From contig NZ_QEQF01000007.1 of NCBI RefSeq assembly GCF_003253115.1, forward strand, positions 1 through 64,000: a stretch of 64,000 nt of DNA, in the 5' to 3' direction. The stretch comes from Haemophilus_A paraphrohaemolyticus_A (GTDB taxonomy: Bacteria; Pseudomonadota; Gammaproteobacteria; Enterobacterales; Pasteurellaceae). Position numbers and translations under genes: made by a program. This document shows, one piece after another, positions 50,995-59,014 of the stretch (position 1 is the stretch's first letter; each line of letters starts with the position of its first letter). The notes under the pieces are model-generated. The model was not told the DNA's origin. It did no database searches and worked only from the letters and a program-made list of their open reading frames with translations.

Positions 50995-52215
50995 TTAATA
51001 TTTTTTTGATGAATAATGTCTGTTAAAGCGGGGGCGACTCACTTTAGGTAAAGGTAATAAAGCATTCGCGTCATATTGGCTGACAGGAATTGCATGTCCG
51101 ATATATTCCTCAATTGCAGGTAGATTCACCGCATAGCGTTCGCACGCAAAGCTAATTGAATGTCCGCTTTGCCCTGCCCGACCTGTTCGCCCGATTCGGT
51201 GCACGTAATCTTCTCGATCATCCGGCAAATCATAATTGAACACATGCGTGACTTCAGGAATATGCAAGCCTCGTGCGGCAACATCTGTTGCTACTAAAAT
51301 ATCCAACTCACCTTTAGTGAAACTGTCTAACAAGCTTAAGCGTTTTTTCTGTGGAATATCGCCAGTAAGCAAGCCCGCTCGATGCCCATCTGCCAGTAAA
51401 TATCGCCAAATTTCTTCACAACCGTGTTTAGTATTTGAGAAAATCATACAGCGTTCTGGCCATTCTTCTTCTAAAAGTGTGAGCAATAATGCCATTTTGT
51501 CTTCGTTTGAAGGGTAGAAAAGCTCTTCTTTGATTCGATGCCCTGTACGTTGAAGCGGTTCAATTTCAACATATTTTGCATCATTCATATCCTCATACGC
51601 CAATTCACGCACACGTGGAGAAAGCGTTGCTGAAAAAAGCATGGTAAGGCGTTCGGTTGGCTTCGGACATTTGCGCATCAAATAGCGAATATCTTTGATA
51701 AAACCAAGATCAAACATTCGATCTGCTTCGTCTAACACAATCACCTGCACGTAATCAAGGTTGATAATGCCTTGCTTCACATAATCAATCACACGCCCTG
51801 TGGTGCCGACTAAAATATCAACGCCTTTTTCAATCTCTTGCACCTGTTTCTCATAGCCATCGCCACCATAGGCTAGTGCAAGTTTCAAGCGTGTCTGTTT
51901 AACTAGCAGCTCAGCATCAGAAGCGATCTGTACCGCTAGCTCTCTGGTTGGGGCAAGAATCATTGCCCTTGGTTGATTCTTATGTGTTTGCAGATCGTGT
52001 GTGAGCAGATGATGGAAGGCCGCAATTAGAAAAGCCATCGTTTTGCCTGTGCCTGTTTGGGCTTGACCCGCAATATCATTATTGTTGAGAGTGATTGGGA
52101 GAGTTTGAGCTTGAATCGGTGTGCAAAATTCAAAGCCTTTACTATCAAGAGCAGAAAGTACTTTTTCGTGAATCGGGAAATCGCTAAAGCGTTGTTCGGT
52201 AAGATGTGTTGACAT
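50995..52215 (-). CDS. rhlB: DEAD-box RNA helicase RhlB
   Basis: RhlB unwinds RNA for the degradosome. The start at 52215 has AAGGAA upstream and gives 406 residues beginning MSTHLTEQRFSDFPIHEKV; the earlier in-frame start lacks support. Motifs in order: Q motif, AQTGTGKT, PTRELAVQ, DEAD, SAT, ARGLHIPEV and HRIGRTGRAG. The basic C-terminal tail, which contacts RNase E in E. coli, is short (RPRFNRHYSSKKY). Confidence 0.95.
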   Translation of the reverse strand: MSTHLTEQRFSDFPIHEKVLSALDSKGFEFCTPIQAQTLPITLNNNDIAGQAQTGTGKTMAFLIAAFHHLLTHDLQTHKNQPRAMILAPTRELAVQIASDAELLVKQTRLKLALAYGGDGYEKQVQEIEKGVDILVGTTGRVIDYVKQGIINLDYVQVIVLDEADRMFDLGFIKDIRYLMRKCPKPTERLTMLFSATLSPRVRELAYEDMNDAKYVEIEPLQRTGHRIKEELFYPSNEDKMALLLTLLEEEWPERCMIFSNTKHGCEEIWRYLLADGHRAGLLTGDIPQKKRLSLLDSFTKGELDILVATDVAARGLHIPEVTHVFNYDLPDDREDYVHRIGRTGRAGQSGHSISFACERYAVNLPAIEEYIGHAIPVSQYDANALLPLPKVSRPRFNRHYSSKKY

Positions 52216-52280
52216 CAGAATTCCTTGTTTAATGGAGCCCAAAGTCTAGGCAAAAATTGGTGCGATTTTACCGCAACTTA

Positions 52281-52308
52281 TTGCAAAATGCTATCAATAC
52301 GCTATACT
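52281..52308 (+). promoter_or_regulatory. rnpB promoter
   Basis: TTGCAA (52281-52286), 16-bp spacer, TATACT (52303-52308); transcription would begin at about 52315, at the 5' end of RNase P RNA. Confidence 0.8.
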
Positions 52309-52315
52309 ACGCACC

Positions 52316-52716
<401 letters not shown>

Positions 52717-52726
52717 ATTTTATTCC

Positions 52727-52769
52727 AGCGAATCGTTTTATATTTTATATAGACGATTCGCTTTTTTTT
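52727..52769 (+). terminator. rnpB terminator
   Basis: AGCGAATCGT (52727-52736) / ACGATTCGCT (52753-52762), then eight T residues. Confidence 0.92.
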
Positions 52770-52820
52770 CTATTTATACAATGTACACTGCATTTTAGAT
52801 ATTTTATGTAGAGATTTATG

Positions 52821-52845
52821 TAGGGGCGTGTTGAAAACGCCCCTA
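52821..52845. repeat. Intergenic palindrome
   Basis: TAGGGGCGT / ACGCCCCTA with a 7-base loop (52821-52829 with 52837-52845), between rnpB and the DUF1007 gene. No T run; a dispersed palindrome rather than a clear terminator. Confidence 0.6.
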
Positions 52846-52905
52846 TATATGTTCTTCTAATAAAATGTACATTTAGCCTTTAAAAATTTTGTGCAAGTAA
52901 GAGTT

Positions 52906-53532
52906 ATGAAATCCCTTTTTACGCTCCTTTTTTCGCTTTTCTCTCTTAATGTTCTCGCCCATCCACACGCTTTTGTCGATCTTAAAACCCAAGCCCTGAC
53001 AGAAAACCAAACGCTAAAAGGGTTTCGTATGTCTTGGACGTTGGACGAAATCGCCTCCAGCACGTTAATTTATGAAATGCAATCAAGTCCAGATCCTGAT
53101 AAAACCAAGCAAGATTTAACCCAAGAGATGATTGATACGGCAAAGAAAGATCATTACTTTAGCTATCTTTACAACCAAAAAAGCAATTTGATTCCGTTTA
53201 CCGAAACGCCTTCGGATTACGGTTTTGTGGTGGAAAATAACCGCATTATTTTTTCGATGAATGTTTATTTAAGCGAACCGCAAAAGCTGAGCACGGTGCC
53301 CATTACGCTAATGAGCTACGAGCCAACCTACTATATGGCGATGGAGTATAATTATCAAAGTGATGTCTCGATTGATGATAAAAAATGTGAAATCAAAGTG
53401 GTGCAACCGAAAGTGGACGATACTTTGAAACTTTATGCCTCAAGTTTGGACAAAGATCAGACACCAGAAGATCAATCGCTTGGGCGTGCTTTTGCCCAAA
53501 AGGTAGAGATGAAATGCAAAAATCAAAATTAA
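52906..53532 (+). CDS. DUF1007 periplasmic protein
   Basis: The 208-residue protein has a signal peptide (MKSLFTLLFSLFSLNVLA) and a mature N-terminus HPHAFVD, the usual start of the DUF1007 family. These proteins are encoded next to NicO-type nickel/cobalt transporters and are thought to be periplasmic partners; the N-terminal His-x-His could bind metal. The ATG at 52906 is preferred to the GTG at 52891. It overlaps the next gene by 19 bases. Confidence 0.82.
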   Translation: MKSLFTLLFSLFSLNVLAHPHAFVDLKTQALTENQTLKGFRMSWTLDEIASSTLIYEMQSSPDPDKTKQDLTQEMIDTAKKDHYFSYLYNQKSNLIPFTETPSDYGFVVENNRIIFSMNVYLSEPQKLSTVPITLMSYEPTYYMAMEYNYQSDVSIDDKKCEIKVVQPKVDDTLKLYASSLDKDQTPEDQSLGRAFAQKVEMKCKNQN

Positions 53533-54491
53533 CCGCTGCCTCTTTGCTCGTGTTAGCCTTGTTGGTGGTCGCTGTTTATTGGGTTTATCCGCTCTTGCTG
53601 CATAAAGTGATGCTGTGGCAAAAAGCGTTTAACTTACAGCTTTCTAGTTCGCTTAATCAGCTTAATCAACAACATCAAGAAGCAGGCATTACCCTTATTT
53701 TAATCAGCTTTTTTTACGGCATCTTTCACGCTGTTGGTCCTGGACACGGTAAGTTTATTCTCACGAGCTACTTGGCTTTAGAACAGTCGAAACTCAAACA
53801 AGCGGTCAAAATTAGCTTGGCCTCTTCCATTGTGCAAGGGATCGTTGCTATTTTGCTAGTGTCGATTATCGTTGTTGCCTTTACGCTTTCCCGCTCATAT
53901 TTCAATTTAACACTAAAATGGGTAGAACGGGGCAGTTTTATGTTGATGATTTTGTTAGGGTTTTATTGGATTTATCAAGCGTGGAAAGGCATTCTCCCGC
54001 CTAAATTGCAGATTAGAAAAATCAGCCCAATGAAAATTCCCCAAGAAAAAACACTGCTTGTTGCATATCACGTTCACGATGAACATTGCGGTTGTGGGCA
54101 TCAACATCTGCCTTCATCAGTGCAAATGAACCAATCAACAGGTTGGAAAAGCCAACTTTTCTTGATTTTGAGTATTGGATCGCGCCCATGTTCTGGGGCA
54201 ATTTTAGTGCTGTTTCTCTCTTATACGCTCAATATTTACCTTTGGGGCGTATTGGCGACATTAATGATGGCGGTCGGTACAGGCATTACACTGACATTCT
54301 TTGCGTTGATGGTGGTCTTTACCCGTCATAAAGCCGTGCAGTTAAAAGCGTGGTATTTGCCTGCTAGGTTTAACTTTCCGGTTGCAAGTAGTTTGAAATT
54401 CTTGACTGCTTGCGTACTGATTGGAATGGGCATTTTGTTATTACACGGTAGTTTCATTGAGGTAGTAACGGTCACAATTTTTAGGCGGTAA
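53514..54491 (+). CDS. NicO family nickel/cobalt transporter
   Basis: The 325-residue membrane protein has about six to seven segments with family motifs FYGIFHAVGPGHGKFILTSYLAL and SIGSRPCSGAILVLFLSY. A cytoplasmic or periplasmic loop near residue 185-200 is rich in metal ligands (HVHDEHCGCGHQH). Related proteins include RcnA-type exporters, and uptake carriers, so direction is uncertain. Pairing with DUF1007 supports nickel or cobalt. It may supply or remove nickel for urease or hydrogenase, neither seen here. Confidence 0.82.
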   Translation: MQKSKLTAASLLVLALLVVAVYWVYPLLLHKVMLWQKAFNLQLSSSLNQLNQQHQEAGITLILISFFYGIFHAVGPGHGKFILTSYLALEQSKLKQAVKISLASSIVQGIVAILLVSIIVVAFTLSRSYFNLTLKWVERGSFMLMILLGFYWIYQAWKGILPPKLQIRKISPMKIPQEKTLLVAYHVHDEHCGCGHQHLPSSVQMNQSTGWKSQLFLILSIGSRPCSGAILVLFLSYTLNIYLWGVLATLMMAVGTGITLTFFALMVVFTRHKAVQLKAWYLPARFNFPVASSLKFLTACVLIGMGILLLHGSFIEVVTVTIFRR

Positions 54492-54534
54492 TACATTTTT
54501 TATTCTACTTTTTTCAGCTATAATAGTCCCTCAC

Positions 54535-54577
54535 AAGCGGTAAGATTTTGCAAGAGATTGTCGAAATTTTACCGCTT
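54535..54577 (+). terminator. Inverted uptake-signal terminator
   Basis: AAGCGGTAA (54535-54543) / TTACCGCTT (54569-54577) then ACTTTTTCC. The first arm is part of a perfect uptake signal (54533-54541). It ends the nickel gene just before the preQ1 riboswitch. Confidence 0.8.
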
Positions 54578-54585
54578 ACTTTTTC

Positions 54586-54623
54586 CTGTGGTTCGAGAAC
54601 CTCCCACATAAAAAAACTAAGGA
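54586..54623 (+). ncRNA. preQ1 class I riboswitch
   Basis: The sequence has P1 TGTGG (54587-54591) / CCACA (54604-54608), a TTCGAG-type loop with GGTTC and AC, the CCC segment, and the A-rich TAAAAAAACTAAGGA tail. This matches the preQ1-I consensus (GGTTC-AG-AC-CCC-A-rich-CTAAGG). The tail contains the queC ribosome site AAGGA, seven bases before the ATG, so preQ1 should block translation. Confidence 0.92.
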
Positions 54624-54629
54624 TACAAA

Positions 54630-55304
54630 ATGAACTTATCTGAACAACCCCAAAAAGCCCTCGTGATTTTCTCAGGCGGGCAAGATTCCACCACTTGTCT
54701 TTTCCAAGCGATTAAAGAATTCGGCAAGGAAAATGTTGAAGTGGTAACCTTCCAATATGGGCAACGCCACGCGATTGAGCTTGAAAAAGCCGAATGGATC
54801 GCCAAAGATGTTGGCGTAAAACAGACCTTAATTGACACATCGGTGATCAAAGCGATTACCACCAATGCCTTGATGCAAGAAGGTGCGGAAATTCAGCAAG
54901 AGGGTGATAAGCCAAATACCTTTGTGGATGGTCGCAACGCACTATTTTTACTTTATGCGGGCATTTATGCCAAAGGACAGGATATTTCTACCATTTACAC
55001 GGGCGTGTGTGAGACCGATTTCAGTGGTTATCCAGACTGTCGCGATGTGTTCGTGAAATCAATGAACGTGACGATGAATTTGGCGATGGATTATAACTTT
55101 AACATTCGCACGCCGTTGATGTACCTTACCAAAAAAGAGACATGGAAATTAGCAGATGAGCTGGGTGTGTTTGACTATATTCGCGAACATACCCATACCT
55201 GCTATTTAGGCGTGGAAAGAGGTTGCCATACTTGCCCAAGCTGTGTATTGCGTGAAAAAGGCTTGAATGAATACCTTGCAGAAAGAGAGAAAAAAGATGT
55301 TTAA
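54630..55304 (+). CDS. queC: 7-cyano-7-deazaguanine synthase QueC
   Basis: QueC converts 7-carboxy-7-deazaguanine to preQ0 with ATP and ammonia. The 224-residue protein has the PP-loop SGGQDSTT near residue 16 and the zinc site CHTCPSCVLR at the C-terminus. It is the first gene of queC-queD-queE and is directly under the preQ1 riboswitch. It overlaps queD by 8 bases. Confidence 0.97.
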   Translation: MNLSEQPQKALVIFSGGQDSTTCLFQAIKEFGKENVEVVTFQYGQRHAIELEKAEWIAKDVGVKQTLIDTSVIKAITTNALMQEGAEIQQEGDKPNTFVDGRNALFLLYAGIYAKGQDISTIYTGVCETDFSGYPDCRDVFVKSMNVTMNLAMDYNFNIRTPLMYLTKKETWKLADELGVFDYIREHTHTCYLGVERGCHTCPSCVLREKGLNEYLAEREKKDV

Positions 55305-55752
55305 AATTGCGAAAGAATTTAATTTTGATATGGCACATATGCTCGATGGTCATGATGGAAAATGTAAAAACCTGCATGGGCACACCTATAAATTGCAAGT
55401 TGAAGTAGCTGGTGAGTTAGTCGCAGAAGGGGCAAAACGTGGGATGGTGATGGATTATGTTGATCTGAAAGCTATCGTAAAAACACATATTTTAGACCCG
55501 ATGGATCACGCGTTTATTTACGATCTTAACAGCCCAAAAGAGAGTAAAGTGGCGAATTTGTTAATCGATTTAGATTCAAAAGTCTATGGCATTCCAAGCC
55601 GATCCACGGCGGAAGAGATGTCAAAATATATATTTGACAAGCTTAGAGAAGTTGGCTTGCCTGTGACACTTATTCGCCTGTGGGAAACCCCAACGTCTTA
55701 CTGTGAATATTCTCAAGCCCCACATTTACAAGCGGTAAAAAATGGCAAATAA
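55297..55752 (+). CDS. queD: 6-carboxy-tetrahydropterin synthase QueD
   Basis: QueD makes 6-carboxytetrahydropterin from dihydroneopterin triphosphate. The 151-residue protein has the zinc His residues in FDMAHML-x(6)-CKNLHGHTY with the catalytic Cys, and DHAFIYD. The start at 55297 lies within the queC end and has AGAGAG upstream. It overlaps queE by 11 bases. Confidence 0.95.
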   Translation: MFKIAKEFNFDMAHMLDGHDGKCKNLHGHTYKLQVEVAGELVAEGAKRGMVMDYVDLKAIVKTHILDPMDHAFIYDLNSPKESKVANLLIDLDSKVYGIPSRSTAEEMSKYIFDKLREVGLPVTLIRLWETPTSYCEYSQAPHLQAVKNGK

Positions 55753-56383
55753 AACGCAAAATACCATTCTTAGCACCATCAGTTACCCAATTGTTGAGAT
55801 TTTTGAGAGCTTGCAAGGCGAAGGTTTTAACACGGGAATGCCGAGCATTTTCGTCCGTTTTGGCAAATGTAACCTTACTTGCCCGTGGTGCGATACCGAT
55901 TATATGACATTTGAAAGTTGGACCTTAGAGCAAATTTTAGCCAAAGTAAAATCCTATTCATCAAAGAATATTATCATCACCGGTGGTGAACCAACCATTC
56001 AGCCAAATCTGGGCGTATTGCTAGATGCTTTTAAACAAGCGGGCTATTTTTTAGTGATTGAAACTAATGGCTTGAAAGAAGTACCGAAACAAATAGATTA
56101 TATTGCCACCAGCCCGAAACGGTTGTATCAAGAGAAATACCAACGCCGTTGCATTCCGTTTGCACATGAGGTACGTATTGTGGCAGATGAAAATGTGTTG
56201 GATTTCTGCGAACAGATCGAGCAACAAATTCAAGCGGAGCATTATTATCTCTCGCCATGCGAAGTTGATGGCAAAATGAATTTGCTGGAAACCATCACTC
56301 AGCTAGGGCAACTTAATCAGCGTGAAAACAAGCCGAAATGGCAGCTGAGTTTGCAAACGCATAAGATTGTAGGGATTGAGTAA
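55742..56383 (+). CDS. queE: 7-carboxy-7-deazaguanine synthase QueE
   Basis: QueE is a radical-SAM enzyme that contracts the ring of carboxytetrahydropterin. The 213-residue protein has the cluster motif CNLTCPWCDT (the CxxxCxxC type), GGEPTIQPN and TSPKRLYQEKYQRRC. FldA (14 kb) is the likely electron donor family. With queC and queD it gives the preQ0 pathway; queF and tgt are not in the window. Confidence 0.95.
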   Translation: MANKTQNTILSTISYPIVEIFESLQGEGFNTGMPSIFVRFGKCNLTCPWCDTDYMTFESWTLEQILAKVKSYSSKNIIITGGEPTIQPNLGVLLDAFKQAGYFLVIETNGLKEVPKQIDYIATSPKRLYQEKYQRRCIPFAHEVRIVADENVLDFCEQIEQQIQAEHYYLSPCEVDGKMNLLETITQLGQLNQRENKPKWQLSLQTHKIVGIE

Positions 56384-56403
56384 ATCATTTTATAGAAAAA
56401 CCA

Positions 56404-56440
56404 CTGTTTTTATTGACAGTTTAAAATGCCTTGTTATACT
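56404..56440 (+). promoter_or_regulatory. LexA box over the dinI promoter
   Basis: CTGTTTTTATTGACAG (56404-56419) is a perfect CTGT-N8-ACAG SOS box. It overlaps a TTGACA -35 (56413-56418), and a TATACT -10 (56435-56440) follows with a 16-bp spacer. LexA would block RNA polymerase directly. Confidence 0.88.
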
Positions 56441-56486
56441 GTATTTAAATTCACTTATATTAAATCCAGTTAATGAGGTGTTTTTT

Positions 56487-56747
56487 ATGCAAGCAACTAT
56501 TGATATCCGTATCGCCAACACGCAAAAAATGAAAGATCACAAATTCGACCGCTTACTTGAAATTGTGGAAGAAGAGGTGGCAAAAGAGTTTCCAAAAGCG
56601 ATTGTAAGAGCCAGAAAATCGGCATCAATGAGTGATGTTTCGGTTTTTGGCTTAGGTAAAGAAGGAAAGAAAGAGGTTTCTGAATTTTTAGAAGCGCTTT
56701 TTAATGATGGCTCGGCGTTTGATGAATTAAATGATCAGTATTATTAA
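56487..56747 (+). CDS. dinI: DinI-like damage-inducible protein
   Basis: E. coli DinI binds and modulates the RecA filament. The start at 56487 has GAGGTG upstream and gives 86 residues beginning MQATIDIRIANTQKM. The VxEEVAKEFPKAIVRARKSASMSDVSVFGLGKEGKKEVSEFLE pattern matches the DinI family (whose hallmark is the V-x-V-R fold and acidic C-terminal helix). The C-terminus is acidic (FDELNDQYY). The LexA box confirms SOS control. An insertion sequence lies 41 bp after the stop. Confidence 0.85.
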   Translation: MQATIDIRIANTQKMKDHKFDRLLEIVEEEVAKEFPKAIVRARKSASMSDVSVFGLGKEGKKEVSEFLEALFNDGSAFDELNDQYY

Positions 56748-56780
56748 AATCTTTTATATAAAAAGCGTTACTAATATTAT

Positions 56781-56788
56781 AAAAATAA
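56781..56788. repeat. Target-site duplication, left copy
   Basis: AAAAATAA, identical to 57508-57515 at the other end of the element; eight bases is the size made by IS1595-family transposition. Confidence 0.85.
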
Positions 56789-57507
56789 GGGGCTGTCCTA
56801 GATAACTAGACCAAACTCCCCTTAACTAATTGTTTTAAAATGGAAATTTGAGATTTTATTTCACTATTGTTAAAACGCCATTCACATTCCTTTAAATATA
56901 GCTCAAAATGCTCTTTGGGAATGCCATTAAACTTCCGTAAATGGCGTTTTGCTTGATTCCAAAAATTCTCAATTCCGTTTATGTGGTTGTGATTTTCAGC
57001 AAAATGCGTGCTGTGATTGATACGAAAATGGCTAAATTCACTGACATCAAGCACATCATAACTACGAAAAGTATCCGTGTACACAATGCTATCAGGCTTA
57101 ACTTTCTATCGGATAATTGGTAATAATGTCGCTGATTGCGCATTAGGGACAACGACGGTATAAACCTTGCTATTTCGTTTGAGAAGCCCGAATACTGCGA
57201 CTTTTCCCACGGCACCGCGCCCACGTTTGCCTTTTCGAGTACCGCCGAAATAGCTTTCATCGGCTTCAATTTCACCTTCAAACATTTCCAAATGGGGGCT
57301 TGTTTGATAGATGAGCAAGCGTAATCGATGAAAGTAATAAGCGGCTGTATTTTTGTTTACATTAACCAATTCACTGGCTGTTCTTGCTGTGACACCTGCG
57401 ACAAACAGTTCAATGAGTTTATTTTGTTTATGCTGACTTAAGCGACTTTTTCTCATTAGTTTATTCTAACCTAAATGGGATTTTTAGTCGTTATCTAGTA
57501 CAGCCCC
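56789..57507 (-). mobile_element. IS1595-family insertion sequence, 719 bp
   Basis: The ends are 18-bp inverted repeats, GGGGCTGTCCTAGATAAC (56789-56806) and the complement of GGGGCTGTACTAGATAAC (57490-57507), with one mismatch. The single gene encodes an ISXO2-like DDE transposase with an amber codon. Perfect 8-bp target copies flank it. It is therefore a complete but probably inactive insertion. Confidence 0.92.
56806..57456 (-). pseudogene. IS1595-type transposase interrupted by one amber codon
   Basis: One frame runs the whole length (216 residues if read through). The N-terminal part has the helix-turn-helix (SRLSQHKQNKLIELFVAGV) and the catalytic EADESYFGG; the rest has VYTDTFRSYD and the HINGIENFWNQAKRHLRKFNG segment. 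The TAG at 57106-57108 (codon 117) lies between them, in IIR-stop-KVKPDS, where GAG would restore Glu. No frameshift is needed. Confidence 0.88.
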
Positions 57508-57515
57508 AAAAATAA
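57508..57515. repeat. Target-site duplication, right copy
   Basis: AAAAATAA, matching 56781-56788. Confidence 0.85.
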
Positions 57516-57537
57516 ATATTAGCAACAAATTTGTCTA

Positions 57538-57726
57538 CTATGCTTGCATTTCTAAATTTTCAGAAAAAATTTCAGCTTCTACCGCTGGAATCCGTTTTTC
57601 TTCATTTGCCCATTCACCGAGATCGATTAAGTGGCAGCGGTCACTACAAAATGGGCGATATTTATTCTCGGCTTTCCATTCTACTTTCTTCTGACAAGTT
57701 GGACATTCTACGACTAATTCTGACAT
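57538..57726 (-). CDS. yacG: DNA gyrase inhibitor YacG
   Basis: YacG is a small zinc protein that binds GyrB and inhibits gyrase. The 62-residue product has the zinc ligands Cys8, Cys11, Cys27 and Cys31 (CPTCQKK and FCSDRC) and the conserved DLGEWANEEKRIP. It overlaps coaE by 13 bases. The insertion sequence lies 31 bp beyond its stop. Confidence 0.95.
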   Translation of the reverse strand: MSELVVECPTCQKKVEWKAENKYRPFCSDRCHLIDLGEWANEEKRIPAVEAEIFSENLEMQA

Positions 57727-58340
57727 TGCTTTTCCTCTGCTTTTTTCAAATAAATTTTGTGAAGTTCATTTATTTGTTTTTTTATTTTTCCTAAATTTTT
57801 TTCAAGCGGCTGATTATTATCAATAATATCATCAGCATAACTTAATCTTTTTTCTCTTGAAACTTGCGATGCCATAATATTTTGAATTATCTCTAACTTA
57901 TTATTATCACGCTTTATCGCTCTTTCTATTTGTGTTTCAGGCTGCACATCTACCACTAAAATACGATCACATAAATGGGGCAGATTATTTTCAATCAGTA
58001 ATGGTACCATTAAAATCACATAAGGCTGCTGGCATTGTTCCACTTGGGCAAGCATTTCATTTCTAATGGCAGGATGAAGCAATTGATTCAGCCACGTTTT
58101 CTCATTAGGATGAGAGAAAATGATTTCGCGTAATTTAGCTCGATTTAATTCACCTTGTTCTGTGAGAACATCAGTACCAAAATGAGAACATAATTCTGCT
58201 AATAATGGCGAGCCTTTTTCAACGACTTGACGGGCAATAATATCGGCATCAACTACAGGCACTCCAAGTGCTGAAAATAGACCACCAATGGTGCTTTTCC
58301 CACTTCCAATACCGCCCGTTAATCCAACAATATAAGGCAT
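57714..58340 (-). CDS. coaE: Dephospho-CoA kinase
   Basis: CoaE performs the last step of coenzyme A synthesis. The 208-residue P-loop kinase has GLTGGIGSGKST at 6-17, VDADIIARQV, and LxxxRxxxRDN-type VERAIKRDNNKLE region. It follows the pilus gene apfD by 20 bp; apfD-coaE-yacG is a common order in proteobacteria (pilD-coaE-yacG). Confidence 0.97.
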   Translation of the reverse strand: MPYIVGLTGGIGSGKSTIGGLFSALGVPVVDADIIARQVVEKGSPLLAELCSHFGTDVLTEQGELNRAKLREIIFSHPNEKTWLNQLLHPAIRNEMLAQVEQCQQPYVILMVPLLIENNLPHLCDRILVVDVQPETQIERAIKRDNNKLEIIQNIMASQVSREKRLSYADDIIDNNQPLEKNLGKIKKQINELHKIYLKKAEEKQCQN

Positions 58341-58360
58341 TCTTTATCCTCAATTTATGA

Positions 58361-59014
58361 TTAGTTGAGGTAAATTATAATAAAAGTTGCCACACTAATA
58401 AACGGAATAAAAGGCAATTTTTGCCGTTTTTGCGAAGTCATGCATCGTTCTGCTAAGTAGTATGTTATCCCTAGCACTGAGGCGATAAGCACAAGTTGTA
58501 ACATCTGCTCTAACATAAAAAGAGGTGATAAAGCAATTAACAATAAACTGTCTCCCAACCCAAAGCCTTCCTTCTTTAAAAGGAAAATAGAGAAAAAGTG
58601 AATAAAAATAAAGAAAATGACCGTAAAATAGAATGTCTCTAAATTTCCTTTATATAGTGTGAGTAAAAATAAAATAGCTAAATATCGAATATCAGTCAGG
58701 TAATAAATTATATCTAATACAGTTAGAAAGCATAGGATAATAATCATTGCTGAAATAAGATAATTTTGATTTAATAAAGTAACCAAAGGAAAGATAAAGA
58801 AAAAAAGAATTGATAACTTACTATTTTTTATTTTTAATTTAGATTGTTTTTCAAAATCGCTATAATCTAGCTGAAAATTCACTAGAGAATAAAATTCGTC
58901 ATAAGTTTGCCGGTTGATTCGCTTGGCAAAAAGAGGTATCTCTCTTTTAAACCAGAAAGCTAATAATATGGCAGTTAAAAATTCCAAAAATTTTACTAAA
59001 TTCATTTTATTCAA
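58361..59014 (-). CDS. apfD: Short prepilin peptidase ApfD/PilD
   Basis: The enzyme cleaves the leader of type IV prepilins. The 217-residue membrane protein has the aspartate pair of A24 peptidases: one in LDIIYYLTD and one in the GFGLGDSLLLIALS motif. The N-terminal cysteine-rich methylase-like domain of larger PilD proteins is absent, as in other short Pasteurellaceae versions. It overlaps apfC by 8 bases. Confidence 0.88.
   Translation of the reverse strand: MNKMNLVKFLEFLTAILLAFWFKREIPLFAKRINRQTYDEFYSLVNFQLDYSDFEKQSKLKIKNSKLSILFFFIFPLVTLLNQNYLISAMIIILCFLTVLDIIYYLTDIRYLAILFLLTLYKGNLETFYFTVIFFIFIHFFSIFLLKKEGFGLGDSLLLIALSPLFMLEQMLQLVLIASVLGITYYLAERCMTSQKRQKLPFIPFISVATFIIIYLN

Larger units (their letters stand above)
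56767..57543. repeat. Second copy of the GTCTACTATGC hairpin, split by the insertion sequence
   Basis: Left arm GTTACTAATATT (56767-56778) and right arm AATATTAGCAAC (57515-57526) pair with one mismatch, then GTCTACTATGC (57533-57543). Removing the IS and one target copy restores a hairpin like that at 44235-44291. On the reverse strand the yacG TAG stop lies within the 11-mer. Confidence 0.75.
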
